Shown piece after piece: positions 37,704 through 47,891 of a DNA stretch of 64,000 bases. The stretch is from positions 86,017,474 through 86,081,473 of the forward strand of contig NC_068938.1 of assembly GCF_016801865.2 (NCBI RefSeq), read 5' to 3'. A program made the translations under genes and the position numbers. Under the pieces are notes generated by a model. That model did no database searches and was not told where the DNA came from. It saw only the letters and a list, made by a program, of their open reading frames with translations. The DNA is from Culex pipiens pallens (lineage: Eukaryota > Arthropoda > Insecta > Diptera > Culicidae). Position 1 is the stretch's first letter, and each line of letters begins with the position of its first letter.

Positions 37704-37903
37704 ATGACGGTAAGTCATAAAAAACGAATAACATTCGATCTCTAACCTCACTTCATATTTTCTTCTAGAAGTCTGGAATGGTTCAACTGGACTTGTTGCA
37801 GATCCCCGGTGCAGGTGCTGGACAACTATATGGGCATGACGGGCATTCCCGGATTGACGTATTGCTGGCCCTTGGCAGTCGCCAGAAGTTCATTAAGAAA
37901 TAG
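37704..37903 (+). CDS. Small two-exon gene, 46 residues, unknown function
   Basis: Exon 1 gives only ATG ACG (37704-37709) and is followed by a consensus donor GTAAGT. A 59-bp intron ends in a pyrimidine tract and TTCTAG; exon 2 runs 37769-37903 and stops at TAG. A probable 5-prime UTR exon begins near 37637 after TTTTTCCAG. The predicted peptide starts MTKSGMVQLDLLQIPG and ends ALGSRQKFIKK; it is soluble and basic at the end, with no signal peptide or membrane segment. It is too short for usual gene-finding cutoffs, but good splice signals and protein-like codon use support it. I do not recognise the family. It lies between the arms of the 33107-38277 element. Alternatively it is the last exon of a longer gene. 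Confidence 0.5.
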
Positions 37904-38654
37904 GTTCAGTGTTCAACAAACAAACGCGATCGACCGGAAGATGTGTAATAATGTATCAATATCAGTTTATCAGGGTTTATTGTAAAGTAGGTTTATTTGC
38001 ATTAATGAAAATATATAAATCTTGTTTTAATAAGTTAAAACCACGGTTGAAACATTAAAAATCTCATTTAAAATCACAAACATTTTTTTAAATAAATTTT
38101 TACCCAGATCTGTGTAAAATTCTACACAGATTGCTGGTTGAAAATTTACACAGATTTGACAGACAACGCCTGAACACAGATCTGTGTACAAGGCTTTTAC
38201 CCAGATTCTGTGTATTCCCGCTTTTGGGCGATCTGTGTCAAATTTTACACAGATCTGTGTTATCTGGATTTTGCGTGTAGGCAAAAATAAGTAAATGTGC
38301 CAATGGAGTACCCGATTCGAGTAGTAGAAGTGACAGTTCTCCCATAAGGAATACATTGCGAGGATTTCAAGGTGTTCCAAGGTCCAAGGTGTTCTACAAA
38401 AATCACATTTTAAATTTTTATCCAAATAATCAAGTCAAACAAAATTGCATGGGGGTAATACATCGTTTCAGGATTTTAGCAACTCTCTATAACTTTGTCG
38501 AAGGGTGCTAGAAGATCCGAGTTGATCCCTAATATCGTTTTTTTTATTGTTACACTTTGATTTTTCAATATTAATATCTAGAGTTTTTTTTTGAAAAGGA
38601 CCTATAAACAATTGTCTTTCATAAGTTTATAGGACCTATTAAAAAATCCAAGAT

Positions 38655-38995
38655 ATTATTGCGGGCGTCAATAATTAGAGTTCACGCGCGGTGATACGAC
38701 CGCAAGATAATGGTCGCATGACAGCCGCATGACAACCGCAGAACAAATTTTTGGCTGTTGTCAAAGGTTGCCTTGAGTTTTCAGCTGACTTTTTGGAAAA
38801 TATTCAAAACAAACCAAGTTGACAGCCAAATCAACGCAGAATTTCAGTTCAGCTTGCTGATTTTTACACTGCGGTAGTTAGGCGGCAATTATCTCCTGTC
38901 ACTCACAGCGAAGGAGAAACGTGATTTTATCTCGCAATAAGCAATATAATCTTTTGAAAGGAATAAAAGAATGAAACCGTTTTTTTATTTTGTAC
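38655..38995. repeat. Duplicate of the 35242-36010 flank
   Basis: TTGCGGGCGTCAATAATTA, CGACCGCAAGA and TTGACAGCCAAATCAACGC match 35242-35420 and 35920-36010, lacking the 490-bp insertion. Together with the following AATTGGGT MITE this is a small segmental duplication. Confidence 0.6.
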
Positions 38996-39535
38996 AATTG
39001 GGTCCTAAAATGAAGCTTAGATTGCTGATATTATTGTTTACAGCGATAAAGCTTTTTTTTCTGAGTACAATAACCCTTCGTACGACCACAAAGAGTTTAA
39101 AATGGATTTTTAAATCAATTTTGAAAAATTAACCTCGCGGTCCTTCTTGACAGAAAAGTTCCTACTTGACAGCTCTTTCCAAGGGGACCATAGTTGATCC
39201 ATCGAAAAAATGTTGTCTTGCTATTATTTTTTTTGCATTAAAATGAAAAAAAGTGATCAGAATGGTTTTTGAAAGTGTTTTTTACCGTTGTACATACAAA
39301 TTGACATAGGGTTTTAGTAGAGAGCCTGGAGCTTATTAGAGAACGGACATCTCAAACCAAAAGTACCAATCGAAGCACGAGAACTGTCAAACGGAGGTAC
39401 CAATCGAGCATAAAACAAAGGATTTTGCTCGATTGGTACCTCTGTTTGACAGTTCTCGTGCTTCGATTGGTACTTTTGGTTTGAGATGTCCGTTCTCTAA
39501 TAAGCTCCAGGCTCTCTAGGTTTTAGTACCCAATT
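38996..39535 (+). mobile_element. AATTGGGT MITE split by a hairpin hAT MITE
   Basis: A copy of the 36386-36716 element, interrupted at 39318-39518; the remaining end (TTTTAGTACCCAATT) resumes at 39521. The right border is about 235 bp upstream of the ClpP start. Confidence 0.8.
39318..39518. mobile_element. 201-bp near-perfect hairpin, hAT-type 8-bp TSD
   Basis: The exact direct repeat GGTTTTAG flanks it (39310-39317, 39519-39526). The ends are TAGAGAGCCTGGAGCTTATT and its exact complement. Arms of about 90 bp differ at about one base around a short A-rich loop. A transcript across it would form a long, almost perfect duplex. It lies 254 bp upstream of the ClpP start codon, inside another MITE. 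Confidence 0.9.
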
Positions 39536-39771
39536 TGCACAGAACGAAACAAACGTACAATCGAGTGTGTCTCGGCTAAATTCACCACCCTTTCATGAGC
39601 TGGCCGACTGGTTCCAGCCCTGCATTTGTGGGCCGGATTCCATCTGTCAATCCGTCTGTTGTGATTGCGAAACGGTGTTTATAAATTTTTACCAACTTTT
39701 CCGGCTTATCTGAAGGAAATTTAAGTTTTTTCGTTGATAGCATAAGTTTATAAAACAAAACTGCCCTTAAA

Positions 39772-40511
39772 ATGATGCGCCTCAAGTCTTTGGTGAGTGC
39801 CTGCGTGGGAACGGTGAGTAGATCGATGAATTTCCTGTGGGAAAGGCTGATGATAAAAGTGATGATAATTTTCAGCGAAATTTGCACACGTCCGCAAGCC
39901 GATTGCTCAACCTGGTTCCCATTGTCGTGGAACAAACCGGCCGAGGTGAACGAGCTTACGACATCTTCTCCCGGCTGTTGAAAGAACGGATCATCTGCCT
40001 GATGGGTCCCATTCATGACGATCTCAGCTCGTTAATTGTGGCACAGCTTTTGTTCCTCCAGTCGGAAAACGGCACAAAACCCATCCACATGTACATTAAC
40101 TCACCCGGAGGCAGCGTGACGGCTGGACTGGCCATTTACGACACGATGCAGTACGTGAAACCGCCGGTCGCCACGTGGTGCGTTGGCCAGGCTTGTTCCA
40201 TGGGTTCGCTGCTGTTGGCAGCGGGAGCACCCGGAATGCGTCACTCGTTGCCAAATGCACGGATTATGATTCATCAACCGTCCGGTGGGGCGCAGGGTCA
40301 GGCCACCGACATCCAGATTCAAGCGGAAGAGATTCTCAAGCTGAAAAAGCAACTGACTGAAATTTATGCCAAGCATACGAAATCGCCGTACGAATCACTG
40401 CTGGCCAAGATGGAACGCGACACATTCCTCAACCCGGAGGAAGCACAAACGCTGGGCATTATCGACACCGTACTCGAACATCCGCCATCGTCCACCGAGG
40501 GTTCTTCGTGA
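39772..40511 (+). CDS. ClpP: Mitochondrial ATP-dependent Clp protease proteolytic subunit
   Basis: Two exons (39772-39813, 39876-40511) joined in phase 0 across a 62-bp GTGAGT...TTTCAG intron give 225 residues. ClpP assembles into double heptameric rings in the mitochondrial matrix and, with the AAA+ unfoldase ClpX, degrades unfolded or tagged proteins. The catalytic triad is visible: Ser122 in GQACSMGS, His147 in IMIHQPSGG and Asp196 in MERDTFL. Residues 1-27 (basic, no acidic residues) form a mitochondrial presequence; the mature enzyme should start near the LVPIVVEQTGRGER motif, which is where mature animal ClpP begins. The oxyanion-side motif NSPGGSVTAG is at 89-98. The protein ends shortly after the fold and lacks most of the C-terminal extension of vertebrate ClpP. 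An unspliced start at 39837 would lie in the intron and is rejected. Confidence 0.97.
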
Positions 40512-40574
40512 GAGCATTTCGAACATAATTTATGTTGAATTTTGTCAGATTTTTAATGTAATCCGTAATTCCAG

Positions 40575-40580
40575 AATAAA
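40575..40580 (+). terminator. Polyadenylation signal of ClpP
   Basis: AATAAA 64 nt after the ClpP stop codon and 3 nt before the end of the convergent DUF1091 gene, so the cleaved ClpP transcript probably reaches into that gene's last codons. Confidence 0.75.
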
Positions 40581-40583
40581 TCT

Positions 40584-41309
40584 TTAGACACAACTATCGC
40601 TCAGCCCAATTAATTTCTTAGTATTCCTAAACCATTTCACCGTGCAGTGCATGTCCAGACAGTAAACTTCCCTTTTAACTGTACCTTCCCTGGTGTACAG
40701 CCTCAGTCTGCTCTGCCAACGATACCCTTCCAGAGGAAAAGTGGTAAAAAAGTTCAAATCAATCGTCGAATTTTCAAACCTGTAGATTCCCGGCTTGATA
40801 GGACAACGCATCGGCTGTTCCGTTCCCTTGAAAAACGTCGCCAGCAGAGCTTTTTCGTCGTTGATGTGGTCACAAACACGTGGCACTGGAATTGTGGTAA
40901 CATATTCGCACTTTTTCATATCCATCAAGCAGCGAAAAAGGGCAAGTGTGAGCTAGTAACAAAATGGGATCGTTACATTTAGACAGTTAGAATAACACAA
41001 CCTTTACCTCCAATGAATCTTTCACTTTTTCAGAAACTGTTAAATTGCCGTGAAACTTCACAACGTTGTTTTTCACGGTGAAATTGTGGGATCCGGGAAA
41101 ATCAATGCTATATTTATCACTCTCCTGATTGGTGCACGTTGCAATTTTCATATCGGCAAACTGTTTAACTCTCTGAAGAAAATTTACAACATAACATAGA
41201 CTTCTTTAGAATAACTGATGAAAGAACTACTTACAGCAGTGGAGCAAACTGCGAAAAGTGAGGCTAATATTAAGCTAAGCAACGTGCTGTTATTAACTTG
41301 ATGCTTCAT
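40584..41309 (-). CDS. Secreted DUF1091-family protein, paralogue 1
   Basis: Exons on the minus strand are 41235-41309, 41008-41172 and 40584-40952, all joined in phase 0 through introns of 62 and 55 bp; 202 residues. Exon 1 alone encodes a 25-residue signal peptide (MKHQVNNSTLLSLILASL...). Exon 3 carries the DUF1091 signature: RVCDHINDEKALLATFFKG, then CPIKPGIYRFEN and FPLEGYRWQSRLRLY, with several conserved cysteines. N-glycosylation sites include NFT, NLT and NST. The family includes Drosophila CheA/CheB proteins expressed in chemosensory tissue and distantly related to the lipid-binding GM2 activator; binding of a hydrophobic ligand outside the cell is inference. It has the same exon plan as 48725-49405 and 51280-51971. 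The C-terminus is about 10 residues longer than in its paralogues. An in-frame upstream ATG (41348) lies upstream of the predicted transcription start, so 41309 is used. Confidence 0.88.
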
Positions 41310-41357
41310 GTTCGGCTGCGTTGGAGTGAAAACCCACGTCAATTGCATGGCCGTTGA

Positions 41358-41364
41358 TTTTATA
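41358..41364 (-). promoter_or_regulatory. TATA box of DUF1091 paralogue 1
   Basis: TATAAAA on the minus strand, about 50 nt upstream of the start codon at 41309. Transcription starting about 30 nt downstream would give a 5-prime UTR of about 25 nt. Confidence 0.55.
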
Positions 41365-41607
41365 TCTGAATATGGCTTCGTTTAATTCTGGTAATTGTTT
41401 GATTGTCACCATTTCCGTCCTAATTTTAATAACCCAAATTTAATGTTGTAAACAATGTCGCGACCCCACTGCCATTTTTTAAGTCATTTTTAACAGTTAT
41501 AATATTATTTACTGTTATCTGGGGCGAACCGGGTCTACAGTCTGAATAGGGACAGCAGTTTTTAGAGCACTTGTTGAGCACGTGAAATTTCCCGAGGAAT
41601 TCGAATA

Positions 41608-42069
41608 CCGTAAACTGGGGTGACTTTGATAGCCCGGGGTGACATTGATAGAAATTTAATTTGGCCACTTATTTTGATACATCCAATGTAACAGTCAAAT
41701 TTTTGCACATATGTTCGATAATAACCTATCCCTTAATGCTTACATGCTCAAAATTCTCAAAAATGTTTAGATATTAATTTGACGGGGTGGGTCTCGTGGC
41801 GCAGGGGTAGCGGCTTCGGCTGCCGATCCCGATGATGCTATGAGACGCGGGTTCGATTCCCGCCTTATCCACTGAGCTTCTATCGGATGGTGAAGTAAAA
41901 CGTCGGTCCCGGTTTCTCCTGTCTCGTCAGAGGCGCTGGAGCAGAAATCCCACGTTAGAGGAAGGCCATGCCCCGGGGGGCGTAGTGCCAATAGTTTCGT
42001 TTTTTTTGACGGGCATTTGAAAAACCTATCAAAGTCACCCCGGGCTATCAAAGTCACCCCAGTTTACGG
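41608..42069. mobile_element. TA MITE of the GGGGTGACTTTGATAG family, carrying a SINE
   Basis: TA flanks both ends (41606-41607, 42070-42071). The left CCGTAAACTGGGGTGACTTT is reproduced inverted at the right, and a second motif (CCCGGGGTGAC) follows at both sides. The SINE at 41787-42004 makes up half of its length; without it the MITE is about 235 bp. Confidence 0.85.
41787..42004 (+). mobile_element. tRNA-derived SINE with 9-bp TSD
   Basis: A box GTGGCGCAGGGGTAGCGG and B box GGGTTCGATTCCCGCC are spaced as in a tRNA gene; the body begins CTTCTATCGGATGGTGAAG and ends in a T-rich tail. The exact direct repeat TTTGACGGG flanks it (41778-41786, 42005-42013), as made by LINE-type retrotransposition. 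It is of the same family as 19300-19533. Confidence 0.85.
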
Positions 42070-42071
42070 TA

Positions 42072-43168
42072 TATAAAAATTTAGCCCAAAAAGTGCCGTC
42101 TTCTTGGGCTACAGGGCAAAAGTTAACGCTGTAATAAGTTTGTTATAGAAAACTCGTAAATCTATGAGAAAAACTGCGATTGGCCAAAAAGTTAATTCCG
42201 TAGGCTTATACTGCCGTTCTACGTATAATTGTCTCATGTTCAAAAAAGTGCAACTGAGAAAAAAGCGATTGAAATTTTTCAATCGATTTTTGTGTTTTGT
42301 GTTTTGTTCTCTATATGTCCCTAATCACACCGGTTATCATTTTATCACCCTTATTTGTAATCCTCTTGCTATACAACAGATAAATAAGATAAAATGTTTC
42401 GTTATACTAATAATTTCGTGATAGAAAATACTTGGTGGGTAAATTATGAGTAGAAGTTCAACGATGGAACAAACAGACTTGATGTTGTTTTCAATGATTT
42501 TCCGAACAAAGTACTAGATTTTATATGTTTTTTTTTAAATATTTACGTCAAACTAAACTTAAAAATGATAAAAAGTCAGAATCGTCCAAAAATGACATGG
42601 GACAATTATGCGTAGAACGGCAGTATAGTCCATGAAATTACATATCTTTTGACCCATGGGAGTATGGGTGTTGTAAGCTGTTGCAAAACGATATTAAGGT
42701 TTAAAAAATCATTTTTAACAATAATTTGCAAAAGCTAAGAGAAAAAGTCAAACCAATCTTAGATGTATATAGCACATTTTGAAGTGCTTCAAAAAACCTT
42801 TCGAATGCATCTAAGAGAGTTGGAATTGATGAAGTTTTACGGAAATGCGAGCAATTTTAAGATTTTTTACGTTTTTTGGACCTCAAACTTCAAAGCCCAT
42901 TTTACCCCACTTCCCTTTGTCGTAGAGGGCTCATATTTGGCATGAGGTCATCTCATGCTCAAACAAACGCTGAAAGTTTCATCATAGACTAATAAAAGAC
43001 TATACAGTGGGATCTGAGCCATGACTCAACCTTTTTATGACCCCTCGGCAGGGCCGGTTCACTGTCAAAAATGACAGATCAAAATGTCAAGAACTGGCTC
43101 CACTGACGATTTTCTGACGTTTCTTTTTTTTTTTGATTGGTGAATCTAAACAAACACACACATTCGAT
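42072..43168. other. Intergenic stretch with old repeats
   Basis: CGTAGAACGGCAGTATA (42609-42625) is the inverse of TATACTGCCGTTCTACG (42208-42224), so 42208-42625 is a decayed MITE. 42650-42970 resembles the dispersed family at 26600-26780. No gene is seen. Confidence 0.45.
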
Positions 43169-43579
43169 TTATTTGAGGATGCATTTGCCATCCCAATAAT
43201 ATCGGAGAACCGAAACGACTGACAGGTTGTTCAGGCTGATCGCCATACTTTTTAATTTGATTTTGCCTTCTATTTCCGTCGATTTCGTAATAAGTCGCCG
43301 ATGGAACAAATGGCCTTTCGGCATCGGTTCCGGGTTGATCAGCAGGTGCTGCATTCGGTCATGTAACATTCCTTGGTACTTCCGATTACCGGTTTCACAA
43401 GAAATTAAGCACGCGAGAGCAACGATTGCAAAAGGCTTGTGTGCTTGCCGGAATGAACACGATGTTGGTCGGTGTGAAAGCTTCCGGTTCCGGTACACGG
43501 AACCCCGGGGAAAGTCGTAGAATCGAACGTATTTGAACCGATCGGAACCAGGATACGCTGCAGCTTTTCTTAGAAGCAA
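43169..43579 (-). other. Unrecognised open frame, 136 codons
   Basis: A minus-strand frame in DNA of raised GC content; the first codon at 43579 is TTG, so a true start is not evident and it may be an exon or exon relic. The peptide is basic (HRRLITKSTEIEGKIK near the C-terminus) and shows no domain I recognise. Other frames of the same stretch also hold protein-like pieces, which suggests a frameshifted pseudogene. A GTAAGG donor-like site lies upstream near 43610. Confidence 0.25.
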
Positions 43580-43923
43580 GACCTCCTGATAAGCATGCTG
43601 TCCAACTCCACCTTACAGGACATTTCCAACCAAGGTTCCAACTGATATAGCTCTAAGTTGTTTAGTATCAAATAAATTTTAAATCGAAAAGTTCATTCAA
43701 ACTAAAAAAAGATGTCTAGAGTGTTGATTAGATCAATCATCATTTACAATCAAATTCAATCAAATTGCATTTTGCTAAGTCACGGTCATCAAAAGACATT
43801 TCTGTGGCTAAGGAATTTAAAACCAGGTTCTAACATAACAGCTCGGGAAACGGCATATTTGATTAAAACATCGACAAAAAGCTGTAAATTTTATATATTT
43901 TCAATTAAAACTTAACCACAAAT

Positions 43924-44395
43924 TTACATCAGTAACATACACACAAATACACCCACATAAGTCGACAACTTGGCTGCGGTAGCCCCAGGTTGGGCCTTCC
44001 CCTCGCGGATGCGGTTCTTCTCGGTGGCAGGGTCTACGTTGGTAGGGAAGCCTTCTTCTTGCACACGTCCTTGAGGAACGGTAACGGCACTCTTCAGCCT
44101 GGTCATTTCACGCCTTCCCTCGAGCATTCTTCTCCGCCAGTTCTTGCTTTTCCAACTGAAGTTCCTTCAACTTGTTTTGGTGGTAGTGGGCACCGAATGA
44201 CCCCGCTCCATTTATCTGGGAGGCCGGTGCACGGGCGTGGTCAAGGACATGACAGCGAAATCCCTGGAAAGAGACAAATGATTTCTCGCTTAAGATAGGA
44301 AAATCTGGTTAATATGTTCAAATCCTCATATCGCAAGAAGAGTTTGAACTACTCAACTGATCTTGTGCTATTTAACAACACTTAAATCTTACCAT
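43924..44395 (-). pseudogene. Small gene with an apparent frameshift
   Basis: On the minus strand an ATG (44393-44395) is followed directly by a GTAAGA donor. The next exon starts at 44263 after TTTGTCTCTTTCCAG and encodes a charged, helical stretch containing QNKLKELQLEKQELAEKNAR. That frame closes at a TGA near 44116, while the overlapping frame opened at 44127 continues with RREMTRLKSAVTVPQGR to a TAA at 43924. The two halves read as one protein of roughly 110 residues broken by a one-base indel near 44120-44127, ending in a hydrophobic tail (YVGVFVCMLLM) that could be a tail anchor. It is either a recent pseudogene or a base error in the assembly. I do not recognise the family. Confidence 0.4.
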
Positions 44396-44771
44396 TTTGT
44401 TTGAATAATAATCGAAGGAGTTCGGCAACAAAAACAAAAATTCCACCGTCCAGCTGATGCGAAAACAAAAACAAACACGATGCGCGCCTCGATGCGATGC
44501 GCGCGCAAAACAGCACAAAGCAAAATTGAAAAAGGCAGTGCGGCCAAGGAAATCTGTCATACGGGGGGTAAGCCGATGCGGTTCAACGTGGTTCACGCGG
44601 TTCACAGCATATGAGTCATATTTAAAAAAAAAAATGTTCGGAGTGTTTAGTCTTTAATTAGTCTATGGTTTCATCCAAATCGGAGCTCTAGAACAAACCG
44701 AGCAAAATCTACAAATACTGCCTCTTAAACATTATCTCTAGCCTATTGTTTAGTTTTCATATTTAATCACA

Positions 44772-46042
44772 GGTTTTGCAGCGCGACTGCGTTTCAAATG
44801 TAGGTGGCGCCAAAATGAGGTTACTTGCCTAAAGTCGTATGCCTTTCTGTCGATTAAAGAACAAAATCGCTTATTTCTCATGATTCCCTGCATCAATCTT
44901 AATGAAACTGGTTGCAAAAGACGAGAAAAATTTTTTGCTTTAAAATAATGAGCATCAACTTTTGGGCGCGCAAAAATTTGTGACCTTTTTCTTTAAAAAA
45001 CATGTTTTGGAACACGAAAAAATGAGTTTCCCCGTATATATCAATGAAATAAACAGTTATATAGTTGATAACAGATGTGTTAACGTATATTCAACAATTT
45101 GTATTGATTTTTGACAGACTTTCTTGCCAAATAGTCCAAATTACTATCTTTTTCTAAATTTAAAGTTTTCTCATAGAAAAATCAAACAAATATTGGAAAG
45201 TTATACACCAAATTGTTGGAAATAATTTTTCTCATCCGAATCCGGCATAAGTTTTATAAAAATGTTGATTATGAAGGAAAAAACACATTTTTTCAAAAAA
45301 TCATAGGTTTACGCTATTTGTTCATAGGTGGCGACACGTGTCTTTTAGCTTTGCTGCAAATTCTCTATTAACATTTAAAAGAAAAAAGTGTTTTGTATTT
45401 TAAACTAGTTCAGTTGTTATGCTATCATTAGTTTTTGCGGTACTGTTAGAGAATTTGCAGCAAAGCTAAAAGACGCGTGTCGCCACCTATGAACAAATAG
45501 CGTAAACCTATGATTTTTAGAAAAAATGTGTTTTTTCCTTCCTAATCAACATTTTTATAAAACTTATGCCGGATTCGGATGAGAAAAATTATTTCCAACA
45601 ATTTGGTGTATAACTTTCCAATATTTGTTTGATTTTTCTATGAGAAAACTGTAGATTTAGAAAAAGATAGTAATTTGGACTATTTGGCAAGAAAGTCTGT
45701 CAAAAATCAATACAAATTGTTGAATATACGTTAACACATCTGTTATCAACTATATAACTGTTTATTTCATTGATATATACGGGGAAACTCATTTTTTCGT
45801 GTTCCAAAACATGTTTTTTAAAGAAAAAGGTCACAAATTTTTGCGCGCCCAAAAGTTGATGTTCATTATTTTAAAGCAAAAAATTTTTCTCGTCTTTTGC
45901 AACCAGTTTCATGAAGATTGATGCAGGGAATCATGAGAAATAAGCGATTTTGTTCTTCAATCCAGCAGAAAGGAATACGATTTTTGGCATGTAACCTCAT
46001 TTTGGCGCCACCTACATTTGAAACACAGTCGCGGTGCAAAAC
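44772..46042. repeat. 1.27-kb near-perfect palindrome
   Basis: The left arm 44772-45368 and right arm 45448-46042 are inverted copies of nearly 600 bp with only scattered differences, around a loop of about 80 bp. The outer ends read GGTTTTGCAGCGCGACTGCG and (reversed) GGTTTTGCACCGCGACTGTG. No TSD is obvious. A third, more diverged copy in right-arm orientation lies at about 46366-46957. Confidence 0.9.
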
Positions 46043-46206
46043 CTCATTAGTACATCGAAAATTTTTATATATATTTTTTAAATAAACCAAACATGCAAAT
46101 TATTCCAAACGCAGGGGAATGCATTTCAGATGATTGCAATAAAATATGCATTGACTTTAAAAAGTTTTTTTCGATCAATATTTTTTTCAGGAAAATGTTG
46201 AGGAGG

Positions 46207-46226
46207 TGGGGGGGGGGGGGGGGGGT
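46207..46226 (+). repeat. Poly-G run
   Basis: About 18-20 consecutive G bases following GAGGAGGT. A low-complexity tract that may be unstable and of uncertain length. Confidence 0.8.
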
Positions 46227-46317
46227 TACAACTTTTAAACATATTTGAACCAGCCTTATAATTTTTAACGTCAAGGAGGTCATTTTGAGCATATATTACA
46301 CCGACCAACATAATTTC

Positions 46318-47167
46318 TGCGCAGGCTCAACTCGAGGGAAAGCATGAAGTTTGTGGTCCCTAGAAGATTTGCAGCAAAGCTAAAAGACAATGAACCTATG
46401 AACAAATAGCTTAAACCCATGATTTTTTTTAAAAAATGTGTTTTTTCCTCCATACTCGACATTTTTACAAAACTTATGAGATCGGATGAGAAAAATTATT
46501 TCCAACAATTTGGTGTACAACTTTCCAAAATTTGTTTGATTTTTTCTATTAGAAAACTGTAAATTTATAAAAAGATAGTAATTTGGACTATTTGGCAAGA
46601 AAGTCTGTCAAAGTCAATAAAAATTGTTGAATATACTTTAACACATCTGTTATCAACTATATAACTGTTTATTTCATTGATATATCCGGGGAAACTCATT
46701 TTTTCGTGTTCCAAAACATGTTTTTAAAAGAAAAAGGTCACAAATGTTTGCGCGCCCAAAAATTGATGTTCATTTTTTTAAAGCAAAACATTTTTCTCGT
46801 CTTTTGCAACCAATTTCATTCAGATTGATGCAGAGAATCATGAGAAATAAGCGATTTTGTTCTTCAATCCAGCAGAAAGGAATACGATTTTTGGCAAGTA
46901 ACCTCATTTTGGCGCCACCTACATTTGAAACACAGTCGCGCTGCAAAACCCAAAGTTTGTATGGAGAATTAGTGCTGCTTGCTACTCTCACATATTGCAT
47001 GGAATTTTTGAATTGTATGAATCAGCGACGAACCACCCTAATTCTCCATACAAACTTTGGAGAAAAACCATTCGGTCCTGTCTAAATATTTTTGAAAAAT
47101 TCAAAGTGCACGTGTTTCTGGGGACCCCAAACTTCATGCTTCCCCTCGAGTTGAGCCTGCGCAGTCA
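46318..47167. mobile_element. Element bounded by CTGCGCAGGCTCAACTCGAG repeats
   Basis: The left CTGCGCAGGCTCAACTCGAG continues GGAAAGCATGAAGTTTG, and the right end carries the same sequence inverted, giving about 46-bp ends. Inside are the third copy of the palindrome arm (46366-46957) and a further hairpin (46955-47063, arms CAAAGTTTGTATGGAGAATT). Confidence 0.65.
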
Positions 47168-47401
47168 TTTTTGTCAATTTTTGTAGGTATTGACCTGTTA
47201 TCCTACGAAAAATTGTATTTTTTGTTTTATGTTCAATTTTTAATAATTTTGCATGCATTATCTTTGTGAAAGTTTTTTTTTTAATTTGTTGTATCAGGCC
47301 TGTTCTATAACCTCCAATTTAATCTTTTGCTTGTTTTTAGCATTTTTTACCACAACATGGAATCATTGACTTTTAAGATTAAAAATGCGTTAAGGGTGCA
47401 C

Positions 47402-47887
47402 ACTAGGGTGCCCAGAAAAAATTACCCCCTGCTCCACAAGCAGAAAACGGTTTTTTGGGTTATTTTAAGCATCTGTGTAAATTTTGAGCGAAATTGGTTG
47501 AGATTATCCTATTGATACCCGAGCCTAAAGTTGGTGAAAAAAATGTTTTTCGTACAAAAATTACTTTTTTAAATCGCTTATAACTTTTCAGGATCAAATT
47601 TTACAGTTTTGGTATGTTCTACAAAGTTGTAGAGCATTACATTATCAATGAGAAACTCACTTTTGGAAATATTTGGATGGAAGTAGCGCGCCGTGGAGAC
47701 CAAACCGTAAGAAAGTTGGGTTTTCCATACATTTTTTAATTTTTTTCCCATGCAAACTTCACCTTTGAGTATCAATACGTAAATGTTGACCGATTTTGCT
47801 CATATTTGGCCCAGAGTCCGCTCGAGGAACAATATTCAGCTTGTGGAGCGAGGTTTTGAAAAAGTCTCATATTCTGGGCACCCTAGT
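47402..47887. mobile_element. 486-bp MITE with ACTAGGGTGCCCAGAA ends
   Basis: The left ACTAGGGTGCCCAGAAAAA and right TTCTGGGCACCCTAGT are inverted repeats; GCAC lies on both borders (47398-47401, 47888-47891), a possible 4-bp TSD. The right half includes sequence resembling old dispersed repeats. No gene is seen. Confidence 0.75.
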
Positions 47888-47891
47888 GCAC

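Larger units (their letters stand above)
33107..38277. mobile_element. Possible 5.2-kb element with CACAGATCTGTGTAA arms
   Basis: The left CACGAAAAATCCACATAACA matches the reversed right end CACGCAAAATCCAGATAACA, both followed by CAGATCTGTGTAA and several more CACAGAT/ATCTGTG motifs over about 140-180 bp. TA borders each end (33105-33106, 38278-38279). The interior holds five or more MITEs and a small spliced gene (37704-37903). It may be a single large TA element or two solo ends that happen to face each other. Confidence 0.45.

Noticed and set aside
41310..41348. Upstream in-frame ATG for DUF1091 paralogue 1
   Set aside because: It would lie upstream of the predicted transcription start and would bury the signal peptide behind 13 extra residues; paralogues start with exactly 25 codons in exon 1.
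43712..43915. 67-codon plus frame
   Set aside because: AT-rich, random composition, no start or splice context of note.
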